Source: Gambelia wislizenii (taxonomy: Eukaryota > Chordata > Lepidosauria > Squamata > Crotaphytidae). From it: a stretch of 64,000 nucleotides of DNA. The position numbers and the translations under genes are program-made. Positions within the stretch are counted from its first letter, which is position 1. Every line of letters begins with the position of its first letter. Of this stretch, positions 22,721-33,871 are shown piece by piece. The notes below the pieces were generated by a model. That model searched no databases. It was not told the origin of the DNA and was given only the letters and a program-made list of their open reading frames with translations. The DNA is taken from positions 228,264,501 through 228,328,500 of the forward strand of contig JAUMIR010000004.1 of assembly GCA_030847615.1 (NCBI GenBank), given 5' to 3'.

Positions 22721-23012
22721 TACCTCTAAGTGCAATCACCAGGTTGCTAGCTGGTAACTCTATTTTAAGACAATGTGTTCTGGCTATATTCTAAAATTTC
22801 AACAACTATAATAATGCTATCAACAAACAGGATTTATGCCTTTGGAGTGTGTACCTAGTTAGATAAGCCCTTTAGAGCTAATAAACTCTAGTTAGATAAA
22901 CTCACTTTAGAGCTGATGGCTTGGCCTGAGGTCCAGAAGAGGTGGCTTCCAGGCCCAGGAACTGGGTGAGCAACTTGCTTTGAATGGGTGAGTCACTCCT
23001 TCTGAAACAACA
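22721..23012. other. Unassigned spacer with a local duplication
   Basis: The phrase tagttagataa...ctttagagct occurs twice within 22855-22915. Otherwise nothing recognised. Confidence 0.4.
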
Positions 23013-23014
23013 GT

Positions 23015-23352
23015 GGCGTTTTTCAGATGGGGTAAAAAACAAACAAACTGCGGAGGTCGGGAGGAGGATGGTGCTGTCCCGCTTCCAGCGATCGGTTTCG
23101 GACGATGTGATCCTCCCGTCCTTCATTTGTTCTCCCTCTGTGCTGGAGGGATAAGAAAAGCGCTGCTTTTTATTGACAGAGGTTTCCGTTAATAAAAAGC
23201 GGCGAAGGTAAAATGAATGAAAGACAGAAGGAGAATGAATGAAGGATGGGAGGAGGACGGCATGATCCGAAACTGATCACTGGAAGCGGGATAGCGCCGC
23301 CCTCCTCCCGACCTCCGTGGGTTTTTTTTTTTTACCCCATCTGAAAAAGTCT
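23015..23352. mobile_element. GC-rich long-palindrome MITE (338 bp)
   Basis: Arms mirror around ~23180. Examples are ggaggtcgggaggagg / cctcctcccgacctcc and aaaagcgctgctttttatt / aataaaaagcggcg. Ends are gtttttcagatggggta / taccccatctgaaaaagtc. TSD not clear. Confidence 0.75.
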
Positions 23353-24037
23353 GTAGTCTGACTGGGAATACTGCAGGACCCATCCCTCTCATTGGAGACC
23401 TGGGGGACTTTGGCTGGCAATCCTTTAGTGACATACACGTAAGTCAGGCTACATGACCAGGGCAAATTATTCACCATAGCTCAGCAAACATATTCTGTTG
23501 ACAATGGTGAAAGCACAGCTATAGTTCCCTGGCTGCAGAATGTCTTTCCTTTGCTTGTCCATTTGGTGTTGACACTTGCCTCATTTCAGTGCCAGGTTAA
23601 AAGGTGGCTTTTCATCAAAGCCTTGGGTCCTAGGGATTACAGCCCAACTAGGTTAATAGTGCTTTTGTATGTTATAAATTATTTTAGGACTCCTCTAGGC
23701 AAGGCAAAATATGTTGGTGAGTGGTTGCAGTATTTGTTGCTGTAATTTTTGAGGTTTTTTTTTTTTTAAAAAAAAAACATCCAAGCACTGTTTCTGTTAT
23801 TCTGTACAATTTTCTGGCAATTCCCAACACCAATTGCAACATTTATTCCCACCCTGAAATAGGTTTCATTGGAGGAAGGAGTGATGTGAGGCCACTAATT
23901 AAGAGTTCTTCACAGGACAAAGTGTGCCTCCTCAGAGAAGAGTACAGTAACTATTACCCAGTTGTGAATATCCTCTTTTGGCACAAGATTCATAAGAGGC
24001 TGGTTGTGGCCCGGCTGAAAGTGCTGTCCAGTGAAAT
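23353..24037. other. Unassigned stretch
   Basis: About 690 bp with a poly-T/poly-A hairpin-like run near 23754-23780. Nothing else recognised. Confidence 0.35.
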
Positions 24038-24038
24038 A

Positions 24039-24230
24039 GGGCCCTTTCACACTGCACAGTTGTAGAACTATGGTTCCTTTTTAGCTGCCATAGGAACATC
24101 CTATGAAATCCTAGGATTTGCAGTTTAGGGAGGGGGTACTAGAATTCTCAGCTAGAGAACTCTAGTGCCTCACTAAACTACAAACCCCAGGATTCTATAG
24201 GATAGAGCCAAGGCAGTGCTATAATTTTGG
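24039..24230. mobile_element. Foldback MITE family F, truncated copy
   Basis: Left end gggccctttcacact and both arms (cctaggatttgcagttt / aactacaaaccccagg) are present, but the right terminus is missing where the L2 tail begins. Confidence 0.65.
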
Positions 24231-24231
24231 C

Positions 24232-24489
24232 AGTTTATTTTGTTGATTTGAACAGCTTATTTTCAGCTCAGTCTCCTGGCTTTTTAAAATTATGTATATA
24301 TTTGTTTTTAATGTGTTTTAGTTAGAAGGTTTTAATTTTATAGTGTTTAATGTCTTTTTATGGGGGAGGGTGGGGGTGGGTGGTGTTTTTAGTCATTATT
24401 ATAATGTTTTAATTGTTGGAAGCCGCCCCGATTGTTTTTAGCAGAGGGGCGGGGTATAAATAAATATTATTATTATTATTATTATTATG
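24232..24489 (+). mobile_element. L2-type LINE 3' end
   Basis: Diagnostic terminal block: gaagccgccccgattg, gaggggcggggtataaataa and an (ATT)n tail at 24462-24488. Only the 3' untranslated part is present. Confidence 0.8.
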
Positions 24490-24634
24490 TTGATTTTCCG
24501 TCTGGAGAAAGTACACAAAGGATTTATAGTGAACATTTGTATTTATGTATTTTATTATGTACTTTGAACATCTTCTTTTAAAGAGTATACCCGAACTAAT
24601 ATTGGTGTAGATCTACTTTTAGAGATCTAGAGAA
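24490..24634. other. Unassigned spacer
   Basis: No feature recognised. Confidence 0.35.
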
Positions 24635-25900
24635 TTTTATTTTTTTATTAATTTTAATTTCTATTTACACTAAAAATTGAATATAAAAAACAAAAACACA
24701 CATAGAAGGCTACACTAAATCAAAATACTAAAAGACAAAACAAACATACAAACAATACAAACCATACTAGAACATCTACTAGAAAAAAAATTGACTTCCC
24801 TCTATGTTTTCTGTGGTTATATAATGATTCCTAAACTTCTGCTTCCACTTTATAATGTAAAATGTTAAGTTCATCTGTAAATTTAACTCATACTAACAAT
24901 CAAAACCAATAGTCATCTTATCCCCTTTGTCAATACGGAAGAATATTATTATATTTAATCACAGCAGCAAGACTACTTCTAGCTCTTAATTGGAAGGGAA
25001 AAGAAACCCCTACGATAGAGGACTGGAGGGAAAAAGTCAACGAGATGAGAGAAAATGATAGGTTAACGCACATTGTAAATAAAAGAAGAATATTAAAGAT
25101 GGAAGAAGAATGGTACCCAATCTGTGATCACTGGAGATTAAAATAGAAACTTAAAAATTTATGTAGAACCGGTCAATGGATTGGAAAGAGGAAATATTGT
25201 AAGAGAAGAATAAAATTTAGAGGCACTAATTAGCAGAAAAATTTCAGCGACAGAATCAAAAGTAATCAAGAAAGAAAATAAATAAGAAGGGAAAAGGAAA
25301 TATTGGGAATTTTTGAATATTATTTGGCTAAGTGAAACAGGAGGGAGATAAAGAGAAATTGAAGCTAATGAAATATACGTACACAACCCAAATGAAGGGT
25401 AAAAATTTTGGAAGTTAAGATGGATGGTTAGTTATGGATGTGAGGAAATGATGGGAGAAAATGTTGGAAAACTATGTTAGTGTTATTAAGAAAACATTGT
25501 ATAACTGCTTAACTTGTATGTATTTTGAACTATGTGTCAAATAAAAATTATATAATAAAAAAAGTCAATTAAGTGTATCCATACATTCAGAAAAGTTATC
25601 AACAACATTTCTCTAATCTAAATAGAAAATTTCTTCATCTACCCATTTCCCCTTAATAACTGGAACATTGTAAGCATATAGTGATCTAGCTGCTATGCTC
25701 ATATATTGAAAATTCTTTCCATAAATCTTACTACATATTTCCTCTTCTAATTTTCTGGCACTACAGCTACCTTATATATTAAAATCATTATTCATCTTAC
25801 AAATGTGTACTGTATATTTAACTTATCACACTTTCCTGATCCCCTCTCTACATTTAATATAATCAAAAACATTTTTATATAATGTAATATAATAATTTCT
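24635..25900 (-). pseudogene. L1-type LINE 3' end (antisense), split by another L1
   Basis: On the minus strand 25900-25564 has L1 ORF2 C-terminal-like residues (VPVIKGKWVDEEIF, then after a stop REMLLITFLNVWIHLIDK across the insertion site to MTIGFDC and a stop). 24910-24635 is its 3' UTR ending in an A-rich tail (ttaataaaaaaataaa). Stops and shifts make it dead. The right (5') limit is uncertain and may extend beyond 25900. Confidence 0.6.
24935..25563 (+). pseudogene. L1-type LINE 3' end inserted in the antisense L1
   Basis: It opens with an L1 ORF2 C-terminus in one clean frame: ILLYLITAARLLLALNWKGK, then ETPTIEDWREKVNEM, to ICDHWRLK and a TAG near 25143. A 3' UTR follows, with a canonical AATAAA near 25540 and a short A tail. 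GTCAAT flanks it on both sides (24929-24934 and 25564-25569). It is 5'-truncated, as most L1 insertions are. The clean frame suggests it is younger than its host L1. Confidence 0.75.
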
Positions 25901-26699
25901 TTGTTAGCTTCCTGTAATACAAAACCATATATATTCTAGATCTACAGAATTATGTATTGTGCTGTGCTGTATGAACATTCTCTTTCAACGCATCCAGCAA
26001 CATGTCTTAAAATATTAGGGCATAAAGATTATATTATTACTATATGCCAGCCCAGTAATATATTTATTAAGAATGGGGGCTGGAATTTTCTATTGCAGTC
26101 TATGTTGTGTAACTTTACACATACTTAGCTATGTAGCAGAGGCACTAAGGAACACTGTTAGTGGATTGTGAGGATGCATAACAGGATACCGGCAAGAGTT
26201 TTCCATTGTGCATCAGTCCAGTTATGCATAATGGTAACTTTTGCAGCTCCCCTACATAGTAATGTAGCAGCAGCCTCTTGCTGAATATAGATGTTGTGAA
26301 ACTGTTTAATTCTATTTCCTGCAGACGTAAGTCTGCTTATGAAGACACAAGTCCCCAAATGAATTCTGGCCAGGTTTCATAATTTAAAACAATGGATTAA
26401 AAAAGGTAATATTCCTCATAGCCAAAGGGTCATCTGAAATTTAATGTATGTTGCACTTTGTTCCAATTTTTTGACAGCTAGTAAAATTAAAAGTTTTCAG
26501 ATTGCTAGTAAATCAATTTATAGAGCAATATGTGGAATCAGTTCTAAGAATGGTGCCAATGTTCACAAGCACTTGGATCAATATTTGATATTGCTCATCT
26601 CATAATGGTTGGCTGTCCTACAAACTGAGTGCCATTTCTCTGAGGCCTTCTTCTCCAACTCAGAATGTTACACTATAATAATGTTACATATATAAATTA
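25901..26699. other. AT-rich unassigned stretch
   Basis: May include more of the decayed antisense L1, but no residues strong enough to support that were found. Confidence 0.35.
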
Positions 26700-27545
26700 C
26701 ACTATATATGCCTTGCCAGTTTTCAACAAACATCAAGGACTCAGCTCACTTCATAGAAAAAAAATCAATAGCCACCCAAAGGGAAGGTATTTTTACCATA
26801 CATCAAAGGAGTCACAGACAGAATAGGGAAACTGATGAGGAAATACAACCTCCAAACAATCTACAGACCAACCAAGAAAATCCAAGAAATGCTACACTCA
26901 GCTAAGGACAAAAGAGACCCTCTGACAGCCACAGGAGTTTACTGTATACCATGTAGCTGTGGACAAGTTTACATAGGGAACACTAAATGCAGTGTGCAAA
27001 CACGAATCAAGGAACATGAGACACACTGCAGACTGGGCCAGCCAGAAAAATCAGCAGTAGCAGAACATGTTATAAACCAACCTGGACACAAAATGTTATT
27101 TAAAAACACCAAAATTCTGGACCAGGCCAACAACTGTCATGTCAGAATGCACAGAGAAGCTATTGAAATCCACAATCACCTGGACAACTTCAACAGGAAA
27201 GAAGAAACCCTTAAAGTAAACAAAGTTTGGCTACCAGTCCTGAAAAACACCAAAATCAAAACTCAACAAATGTGTATGAACTTCACCCAGGGACAGGGGG
27301 ATTTCCAGCAGACAATGGACCATTAGCCAAACAGACACTAATCTTCCTTGCATATCTTCCCACCCTAAGAACTACCCATTCAAATACTCAAATTTACATA
27401 TCCTCTTCAACAGGGACTCACAGTATATAAACTGTCCACACACCTACTCCATCATTCTCTGAAGATGCCAGCCACAGATGTAGGCAAAATGTCAGGAATA
27501 AACTCCTCCAGAACACAGCCTCACAGCCTAGAAAAAAACCACGGA
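26700..27545 (+). pseudogene. Penelope-like element, 3' part with GIY-YIG endonuclease
   Basis: The frame 26835-27326 (163 aa) starts RKYNLQTIYRPTKKIQEML and carries a GIY-YIG nuclease: GVYCIPCSCGQVYIG supplies the GIY and YIG elements, TRIKEH the catalytic arginine, and SAVAEHVINQPGH the downstream helix. It closes with MHREAIEIHNHLDNFNRKEE. Upstream sequence from ~26708 belongs to the same element in another frame, so a shift lies near 26830, and the RT domain is missing. The 3' end (gaagatgccagccacagatg, then cagcctagaaaaaaacca) is typical of reptile Penelope copies. The nuclease frame is open; the element as a whole is dead. Confidence 0.82.
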
Positions 27546-27998
27546 AAACTAGTGGCTGGAATCCTGTTGGTGACATACACTAATTTAACTTGGCAGTTAC
27601 ACAAGCCGGCAGATGTCCTATAATGACATTGAGGAAGTAGGTTTTCAATACCTTCTTGTGCAAATCCTGCCCCCAGAAGAGAGTTCCTAAATTCTGGAGA
27701 GCACTGCCATTTATTGGTGGAAATGGGGTTAGGAGGTATCTGGGCAATGTCTACCTGAAATTCTGCAGCTGGGAGAAGCTGTCATCATTCTACTAGATCT
27801 CCAGCAAGAGTGGTGGAATTGGTTTCTTCTAGAGGTTGAGCTGTTCTTCCATTTATGTTCAATTGGTATATTTACTAATAAACTCACATCTTGCACCATA
27901 ACATTCCTGTCATCTCTCCCTTCAGAGGAAACCAAAATCTTGAAGCAGTACATCCTCAGAACTTCTTAGTGCTCAAGAAAGGGAGAAGCACATAGCAG
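27546..27998. other. Unassigned stretch
   Basis: About 450 bp; no recognised feature. Confidence 0.35.
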
Positions 27999-27999
27999 T

Positions 28000-28300
28000 A
28001 TGCAAGTTCTTGTACCTGAGGGCAAGGGTCAAGATGGTTCCCCCTCCCAGAAGCAGATTAGGTTGTAAATGGGATCTTACTTCACCACTGGCAATGGGAA
28101 CAGTGTCCCTACCACACTTGAGGCAGTAGGCTAGTTTAGGGGGCTCAGGACGGCTTGTTTGACACACACACTTCCATGCAGGAGAACAGTTGCAGAGTTC
28201 AGGAGGAGCAGTGGGGAGGTTTCCACCATTGCCCCATAGCACCTGCTGTCTGAGGCAGGCACCCCACTCTTGCCTAGAGGTAGTGCCAACCCTGCATTTA
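28000..28300 (-). repeat. Unnamed interspersed repeat D, copy 2
   Basis: Complement of the 22290-22720 landmarks: tagtttagggg, gaggcagtaggc, cacctgctgtctgagg, actcttgcctaga. Diverged but collinear. Confidence 0.55.
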
Positions 28301-28834
28301 TCAGTTATGTTCAGAGCTGCTAATTGTTTATGTTCTTCCTTCCACACTATCCTCTGAGAGGAACGCAGCTTTCTAATAATTTCCTACACTTTTAACAACC
28401 CTTGCAAGCCATCCTGAGCATGCCAGGCTAGGATGGACAGAACCAATGGCCAATCTACATCTATATTACCCAATAATCAATATATAGCTATAACAATCTA
28501 TATTTATGTGGGTGATATGTGTATCACATGTTACTGTGAAATCACACCTTTTTATCTATCTCACCCCATCTCCTTGTTATCTCTCTTCCCAGAATATGCA
28601 AATGTCAAGGGAAGGACTTCATATTTGAAATAGTAGTATATTTGAAGTAGGAATAAAAGTAGTAGTAGGCATTATTTTTATTTTTTAAAAAATAAAAAAG
28701 GCCCAGTTAAGTAGACATAATAGTCAAAATGTCATCTATCACTCATTCTGCATATTTTCTGAGAACTTCTGCAGTGGCCTCTGCAGAGAAAGAACATGTC
28801 TCTTCCACCTTGCGCAGGAAGAAGCTCATTACTC
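28301..28834. other. Unassigned stretch
   Basis: About 530 bp; nothing recognised. Confidence 0.35.
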
Positions 28835-28950
28835 CTTATTAATTAGGCTTTCAGTCCTTAATCTGTTTATGTGTGCCTTCGACAACTGTTTACAGATAAG
28901 TGTTGTAGGATCTAATTGATGGTAGATAATTAGCTCCTCCCTAATTAGTG
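28835..28950. promoter_or_regulatory. Candidate enhancer-like cluster (speculative)
   Basis: Four TAATT-core, homeodomain-type sites (ttaattag 28839, ctaattgat 28912, ataattag 28926, ctaattag 28941) surround a forkhead-like gtttac (28888) and a GATA-like gataag (28895) within 115 bp. The segment is outside recognised repeats. Such clusters occur by chance in AT-rich DNA, so this is only a candidate. Confidence 0.2.
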
Positions 28951-29328
28951 TGAAGTATGTTCCCTTCACTCTATGGATTATCACTTACGGATGAAGGGCC
29001 ACGGAGGGAAAGAAAGCCAAGGATGTATAATATGGCTGATGTTAATTTGTGTAACTTATTTTCAAAGGCATCTTCAATGACTAGTGAAATATCAAGCTTG
29101 GACATGGGTTGTTGCCTTTTCCTTCCTCACCATGTGCTTGAGTCAGATCAAACAAACATTTTCCCAGTGATCTGCATAATTGACTACTCTGTAGTCATCT
29201 TGTATTGAACAAGCCATGTGGCTAGAAATTAGCATTAAAAATCATGGCTGCTAGATTAAAGTCAGAGGAATTAAGAGTGCTGCAGAGTGAAGATAGCTGC
29301 TCTACAGAGAAAACCATGCATACATCCT
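28951..29328. other. Unassigned stretch
   Basis: No supported feature. Confidence 0.35.
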
Positions 29329-29329
29329 G

Positions 29330-29515
29330 GGGCCCTTTCACACTATGCTTTCACTTTAACTGCCATGGTTGCATCTCATGGAATCCTGGGAATTGCAGTT
29401 TAGGGAGGGGCATTTGGATTTATCTGCCAGAGAGCTCACGTGCCTCACCGAACTAGAAACCCCAGACTTCCATAGGATGGAGCCATGGCTTTTAAGGCAA
29501 GGCAAACGTTTCACT
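29330..29515. mobile_element. Foldback MITE family F, copy
   Basis: Left end gggccctttcacact; arms include atggaatcctgggaattgc and its mirror cttccataggatgg. Right terminus degraded. Confidence 0.68.
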
Positions 29516-30347
29516 TGTATACTGTGGCAGGAAAACAGAACACCCAACCATCTCATTTTTATTTCTGACCCCAAGTTTCCCTTCACTCATGCACCCACCC
29601 CACTTCTGACATACAGTTCAGCTTTAAGTTAAGTTGTAGGATGTAGGCTTCCAGTAATAAGGTATGTCAACAGGGATGATTACATAAATTTTCTATCTCC
29701 CCCATGCCATTAAAAAGAGAAACACTTTTCCCTTACAGGTTTCTCTTGGCTTGTGAACACAAATCTTGCCATAAACAAGAGAAAAGTTCAAGTGGGGAAT
29801 TCTAGGTTGTTTTTTTTTTAAATAAATAACTGATGTTTTTTAGAGAACCTTTGGGAGTCTCTGAAGTGAAAGGTAACACCTTCCCATACTTTATTCATCC
29901 CTTGCCACCAAACTGAAGGAAGCTATTTTCTTAGCCTGCTTAATTCTTGATGCCAGTGTAACTGTACTAATTGGAAAGGGTTATGAACTTGGCCACTAAG
30001 CAAAACTTTCCTCCACCACCAAGCACAGCAGAGTTGAGGAACTTTTATTTGCAGGATAAAAGAATTTTTATCATGTTACACTTTAGGTATAAAATTAATG
30101 ATGCAATGTTTTTGTTTAGTTTGAGCTCCATTGCCTTAAAACACTGGTGTCGGATTGTTTGGAGTAGTTTCTAATTTAAAAGATTCATGACTTATTCACC
30201 GGTGCAACATATTTATCAAACTGATGATGTTTTAGGACTGATGTTTGGGTCTACTTTGTGCTGCTTTGTTTTTGCTGTTGTTGTGCTATATTTATGATTA
30301 TATTAAGTATTATAAACTACCTGAACATTTTTATTGCAATGGAAGCA
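29516..30347. other. Long unassigned stretch
   Basis: About 830 bp of unique-looking DNA with no recognised feature. Confidence 0.4.
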
Positions 30348-30349
30348 TA

Positions 30350-30594
30350 GTTGGACCCCCATATCCATAGGGATTCAGTTCCTGGGCTTACCACGGATAA
30401 CAGCAAACCCTATTAAAATAAAGGACTTCCGGTAAAAACATGCCATACAGTTGCATTGGAGAACCTAGAAGATGCCTAGAGAGGATGCTTTTCTAGGTTT
30501 TTCCAGCATGACACGATGGTATGTGTTCCAATTTTGTGTCCTGCAGATAACTGAATCTGTGCATATTGGTTCTACAGATATGGGGGCCTGACTG
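30350..30594 (-). mobile_element. Tigger/pogo-like MITE, family B, diverged copy
   Basis: TA-flanked (30348-30349 and 30595-30596). Ends resemble gttggacccccatatcc / ggggcctgactg. The ctagagaggatgcttttct segment corresponds to the internal block of the copy at 1492. Confidence 0.65.
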
Positions 30595-30596
30595 TA

Positions 30597-31338
30597 TAGA
30601 TATTTATTCCATAAATTAAAAAAAACACACAACAGTATTTGTGAATGTTTATGTTTGTAACTATACCTAACCTTTGAGGTTTCATCACAAAAATAAAGGA
30701 TCATGCTAAGGCAGATAAATGTTGATCAAGCCCAGCTCTGTACATCCAGACTAACTTCACATCTTAGTTGACAACACTTTCTGTTGTGTCTTTCATTTTT
30801 TACTCCCACTGATACCAAGAGAAACTTACCTTTAGGGGCTGATAGCAATCAACATGATGTGTGGTGGGTGATTTATGCTGGACTGCAGTTGTGGAAGACA
30901 GGGTTAAAGCTCTTCTTCCAGAGTGCCATGGTCCAGATGCAAAGAAAGGCAATTTAAAGGGAAAAGAAGGAAATGATGCATTCAATTTTACATCTAGTTT
31001 GCCTCTCAAAATTAGCTCTCTGAATTAACAGGAAAAAACTTCCCCCTTTCACCTCACTGGCAGAGATTCATATCTGTCTGCTCTATCAATAGGCAGCAGC
31101 CTCATACATTTCTGTAATTTTAGTCTCTGGACTTAGCCATCTTGTGGTCTATGTGTGTACACATACACTTTTAGATGGTCATGTATATTATTTCACTTAC
31201 TTCAAAATGTGGTAAGATAGCTCTGTTGTGTTTAGGTTCCCTTCTGCAAATTCTGCTTAATAATACCCTGGATGTCTGCCTCAAAGACCTGCTATTATGG
31301 CATCACTGACTAGTCCACCTCCACGAGGGTGAGTTGAA
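30597..31338. other. Long unassigned stretch
   Basis: No recognised feature. Confidence 0.4.
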
Positions 31339-31339
31339 T

Positions 31340-31860
31340 TTTATTTATTGAAAATATTTACATCCTGCACCATGTCCAAAGATCTCAGGGAAACATGCAA
31401 TAAAATAAATTTATTCTTTTTAAAGTATTAAAATAATAAGATACAATTTACAGTCTTAAAACATTATAAAATATACATCAGTTTAAAACATGTTACAACA
31501 TTTCAATATCTCATTTCAACATTTCAAATGAGATACATGTACAAACTGGATAAAATCATTTGACTCCAAAGGCTTTAACAGAAATCATTTGACTCCAAAG
31601 GCTTTAACAGTGCTTTAATCTGGCAGTGAAACGAAGCCATAGGCAGTGCCAACCAAACTGTAAGGGCAGGCTATTCCACATACAAAGTGTCACAGCAGTG
31701 AAGGCTCTCTCCTTCATCTTCACTGAATATTGTTCCTACTGGTGGGACACAGAGATGAGCCCCTTTAGCGGACCTCATTCGTGGCAGAGGTGCTGCTTGT
31801 TACTGAGGTACCAAGCCATTGAATGGCCTCTTTATAGATGTGTATTGTCAGTTTCACCTA
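31340..31860 (-). mobile_element. Old L2-type LINE 3' fragment (antisense)
   Basis: The left part (ttttatttattgaaaatatttacatcctg, read as two halves) resembles the antisense L2 3' end at 59280. The right part (gtgaaggctctctcc, gggacacagagatgagc) resembles the antisense L2 region just upstream. Diverged; contains a 29-bp direct repeat at 31555-31612. Confidence 0.5.
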
Positions 31861-32465
31861 AATAACCCAAGCCAAGCAAAGGACATAAGGTAGTCTCCCA
31901 AAACTGAGAAGAAAATGCACATATTAAATTAAGCTATGGTATAAACCCTATGAAATTCAGGGGGTCATAAGCTGACAGGCAACTTGAAGGTGCACCCCTC
32001 CACCTACCCATTTATAAAATGAAGAGCAGAAGGAAGGAGATTCCCTTTCAAATAAGCATGTAGAGGATTTGGCTGCTCAACAGGTATCACCAGGAACACA
32101 TAACAATTCTGCATGTCCTCACATCTAAAACACATATATAATAATTTTGACTCATATCATTAGACAATGAAGGAGATGAAGTATTCATAGCAGCTTTATT
32201 TCAATAGCAGTTAGCTTTAAGGCTGGAATTCTTTTGGATGTAATTCCTGATTGTGTCACTGGTTGTACTATCAAGACATTTGCCTAAGGAGGTATTCAAG
32301 ATGTTTCCTTATTGATCTATAGCACCAGACATATGGACATAGTTCTGCTCCACACCACATGAGTAGAAGGACCACCTGAATGTTCCTTGAGAAGCTACCA
32401 GCATACCCACAGCCCAACATTGTTGCTGCTATTGCCACCATCTGTGGAAGTGCAGAATCTTGGCC
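31861..32465. other. Unassigned stretch
   Basis: About 600 bp; nothing recognised. Confidence 0.35.
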
Positions 32466-32468
32466 TAA

Positions 32469-32688
32469 GGGTGCATCCACAGTACACAAATTATCTAGTT
32501 TGAAACTGGATTATTTGCCATGGTTCCTTCCTATTGAATCCTGGGATTTGTAGTTTTACAAAGTGTTTAGCCTTCTCTAACAGAGTGTGAGTGCCTCACC
32601 AAACTACAAATCCCAGGATTCAATAGGAAGGAACCATGGCAAATAATCCACTTTCAAACTGGATTATTTGTGTAGTGTGGATTAGACC
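32469..32688. mobile_element. Foldback MITE family F, near-perfect palindrome (220 bp)
   Basis: Flanked by TAA (32466-32468 and 32689-32691). The arms are almost identical inverted copies: ccatggttccttcctattga / tcaataggaaggaaccatgg and tgggatttgtagtt / aactacaaatccca. The high arm identity suggests a relatively young copy. Confidence 0.8.
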
Positions 32689-32691
32689 TAA

Positions 32692-33160
32692 CATTTACAA
32701 TACAAAGCACACCGAGTAAGGAGCAAGTTACACTAAAACTAATGGAAATTCTTTCTGAGAAAAACATGCATAGGTTTGTTGTTCATGGGTGCAGTTTTGG
32801 GCTGTCATCTTTTTTGATGCTTTATGTCATAGAAATTGGGCTCAGCTCTTCCATATTTTACATCATTAATTATCTGTTCTTTTATAGTGTGAAGAGAACT
32901 GTCTAAATCTTACTTGTCAACACAATCCCCTTCTAAGAGAGGTTGAGAAATAGTGACTCGGTGATAGCTGTCTGCTAAGCTTTGCAGTTGTAAAAGGGTT
33001 TACACAGTTCTCTCATATCCAGACAAAATACTATCACCCGGGAGCTTGGGAAGAATGTACTGCCAGGTAAGGTTTTACCTGTAACATATTACTTTTTTGG
33101 GTATTGAGAGCAAACCAGTGATCCTTTTGCAAAATAACGTAACATTGGTAACATGGTTAC
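32692..33160. other. Unassigned spacer
   Basis: About 470 bp; nothing recognised. Confidence 0.35.
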
Positions 33161-33187
33161 TACAGTCATATCTGTGGAATGGATGTA

Positions 33188-33418
33188 TAGCTGTCCCTTC
33201 ATATTCGCTGGGGTTTGGTTCCAGGACCCCCCATGGATACCAAAATCTGCAAATATTCAAGTACCATTATATGCAATGGCATAGCAAAATGGTGTCCCTT
33301 ATATAAGATGGCAAAGTCAAGGTTTGCTTTTTGGATTATTATTTTTAAAAGAACATTTTCAAGCCATGAATACTTAAATCCGTGGACACCAAATCCGTGG
33401 ATACGGAGGGACAACTGT
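33188..33418 (-). mobile_element. Tigger/pogo-like family A nested in family B
   Basis: TA on both sides (33186-33187 and 33419-33420). Opposite orientation to the copy at 1249: ggggtttggttccagg left, gggacaactg right. Confidence 0.8.
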
Positions 33419-33453
33419 ATGTGGTTTCACTTACCTGCATCTGAAAAAATATG

Positions 33454-33755
33454 GGGCCTTACCACACTCTGAAGAAAAATGGCAAGGGAGCAGGAACATT
33501 CTGTTTTCTGCGCTGCCTTACTCCATGATGTTGTCATCCTTCTGGCATTCTGTCATTCCAGTCCTATGGGGGAATGAGGTAAAACTGCATCCTTTTGCTA
33601 ATGGGTTTTTCTAGTTAGCAAAAATACACGGTTTTACCTTGGTCTCCCATGGAACCGGAACAAAAAACAACAACGATGACATCATGTGGTAAGGAAGCTC
33701 AGAAGATGGAATGTTCCTCCTCTCTTCCCATTTTCTTTGGAGTGCAGTAAGGCCC
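33454..33755. mobile_element. Foldback MITE family E-like, 302 bp, nested
   Basis: Ends gggccttaccacactc / gagtgcagtaaggccc with ATG on each side (33451-33453 and 33756-33758). Removing one ATG and the element restores the family B text found near 1555. Arms mirror around ~33600 (aaaaccgtg-type centre). Confidence 0.78.
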
Positions 33756-33871
33756 ATGTACTCTCTAGGCATTTCTAGGTCCTCCAGTGCAACTCTATAG
33801 TATGCTTGGGCTGGAAGTCATTCATTTCAATAGGGTTTGCTATTATCTGCAGTTTTGTGTTTCCACACTAT

